Position numbers and translations under genes: made by a program. This document shows positions 24,731 through 25,286 of a stretch of 25,286 nt of DNA, piece after piece. Below the pieces are notes generated by a model. The model saw only the letters and a list, made by a program, of their open reading frames with translations. It was not told where the DNA came from and did not search any database. Each line of letters opens with the position of its first letter. Position 1 is the stretch's first letter. The stretch is taken from contig CAYUFL010000031.1 in the NCBI GenBank assembly GCA_964444065.1, positions 1 through 25,286 of the forward strand, read 5' to 3'. The stretch comes from JBGMEA01 sp964444065. Its GTDB lineage: Bacteria; Bacillota; Clostridia; Eubacteriales; Anaerofustaceae.

Positions 24731-24777
24731 AAAAAAAGAAAATGGTTACTATCTCGCAGCCGATTTAGTAACCATTT
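24731..24777 (-). terminator. Terminator or attenuator after rpmF
   Basis: Stem aaatggttact / agtaaccattt (11 bp; 24740-24750 and 24767-24777) with a 16-base loop, then on the minus strand TTTTCTTTTTTT. It starts 9 bases after the rpmF stop and lies before plsX. Confidence 0.75.
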
Positions 24778-24785
24778 ATTTCTTT

Positions 24786-24971
24786 CTATTTGTCAGCATC
24801 AACTGCTAATACTGTTTTTCCTTTGTATGTGCCGCAATTGAGACATACTCTATGCGGTAATTTGATTTCGCCGCATTCCGGACAAACGGATTGTGCCGGC
24901 GCTTCGAGTTTATAGTTCGCTCTGCGTTTATCTCTTCTGGATTTCGACGTTTTTCTCTTTGGTACTGCCAT
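24786..24971 (-). CDS. rpmF: 50S ribosomal protein L32
   Basis: L32 is a small zinc-binding protein of the large subunit. Its 61 residues start MAVPKRKTSKSRRDKRR and carry the four-cysteine zinc ribbon, C30 and C33 (CPEC) and C43 and C46 (CLNC). I chose ATG 24969-24971, with AGGAGGT 8 bases upstream, because MAVPK is the family N-terminus; an in-frame ATG three codons earlier overlaps the ribosome site. The C-containing (zinc-bound) form means the protein would be zinc-dependent. Confidence 0.97.
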   Translation of the reverse strand: MAVPKRKTSKSRRDKRRANYKLEAPAQSVCPECGEIKLPHRVCLNCGTYKGKTVLAVDADK

Positions 24972-24983
24972 GTATAACACCTC

Positions 24984-25286
24984 CTACTCTTTCCCGGATT
25001 TGCTTTGCCAATCTTGCAATGCTGCAAACTGAGAATTGCTGTATTGTTCGCTCATGCAATCGCACGTTTGATTGTTTAGGTTGCATCCGCATATGCTGCA
25101 GAGTCCTTTGCATTCTTCGCTGCATAATACTCTCAGCGGCATATTGAGTATAATCTGATCCCTCACCAATTCTTTGATATCAAAGTCCGCACCGTATGCT
25201 TCAAGCACATCTTCGTGTAGCACATCATCTTCAAGATCAAGACAAACTTCCGTTACACACGGCTCCAAACACCTTGCACAGACTGT
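24984..25286 (-). CDS. yceD: YceD/DUF177 family protein, 5' end beyond the window
   Basis: The frame stays open to the window edge, so only the C-terminal 100 residues are seen. Diagnostic pieces are CARCLEP at the cut end, a linker ending in LRVLCSEECKGLCSICGCNLN, and the acidic stretch between them. This cysteine-rich pattern and the position directly before rpmF identify the DUF177/YceD family, linked in E. coli and plants to 23S rRNA accumulation. It ends 12 bases before the rpmF ATG, and the two are presumably co-transcribed. The internal TTG at 25266-25268 is not the start. Confidence 0.93.
   Translation of the reverse strand, partial: TVCARCLEPCVTEVCLDLEDDVLHEDVLEAYGADFDIKELVRDQIILNMPLRVLCSEECKGLCSICGCNLNNQTCDCMSEQYSNSQFAALQDWQSKSGKE

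Overview
The window looks like a chromosomal segment of a low-to-moderate GC Firmicute, most likely a member of the Clostridia. The grounds are strong AGGAGG-type ribosome binding sites, a CIRCE-controlled groESL operon, CodY linked to HslVU, a Gram-positive FtsY without a long acidic N-terminus, and two classic Firmicutes gene clusters in conserved order. A run of 10 N (14910-14919) shows that it is a draft or metagenome scaffold. Nearly all of it is core housekeeping DNA. The accessory or unexplained parts are the left edge, two unknown genes (1008-1481 and 14119-14706) and one polytopic membrane protein (16688-18211).

Layout. (1) 1-~395: an AT-rich block with a partial unknown ORF (+) and a 98-aa ORF (-). 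It abuts a headless EPSP-synthase-like fragment (+), which is translationally coupled to a 157-aa membrane-anchored protein. (2) 1478-9012, minus strand: the rpsB-tsf-pyrH-frr-uppS-cdsA-rseP-ispG-PHP operon, running from a good promoter at 8984-9012 to a terminator at 1478-1505. It has intrinsic terminators after tsf and after frr, and a probable secondary promoter before uppS. dxr, normally between cdsA and rseP, is missing. (3) 9031-11791, minus: hslV-hslU-codY, with a possible CodY operator upstream. (4) 11942-14010, plus: groES-groEL with promoter, CIRCE and terminator. (5) 14059-16682, plus: an unknown 195-aa protein with its own promoter, then a DEAD-box RNA helicase with a DbpA-type RNA-binding domain. 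The helicase has a terminator-like hairpin in its leader and its N-terminus is interrupted by the N gap. (6) 16661-25286, minus: yceD(partial)-rpmF-plsX-acpP-rnc-smc-ftsY-DUF2142, with terminator-like hairpins after rpmF and after acpP.

Together the genes cover translation (S2, EF-Ts, RRF, L32, YceD), nucleotide supply (PyrH), isoprenoid and lipid carrier synthesis (IspG, UppS), phospholipid synthesis (CdsA, PlsX, ACP), protein quality control (GroESL, HslVU, RseP), RNA processing (RNase III, DEAD helicase), chromosome organisation (SMC), membrane targeting (FtsY) and global nutrient sensing (CodY).

I found no convincing new multi-gene system, CRISPR array, tRNA/rRNA gene or insertion sequence. 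The most notable points are the double break near position 390, the apparent loss of active-site residues in the AroA-like fragment, the leader hairpins and internal terminators, the missing dxr, and the unknown proteins next to groESL and ftsY. No gene-free stretch exceeds about 250 bases.
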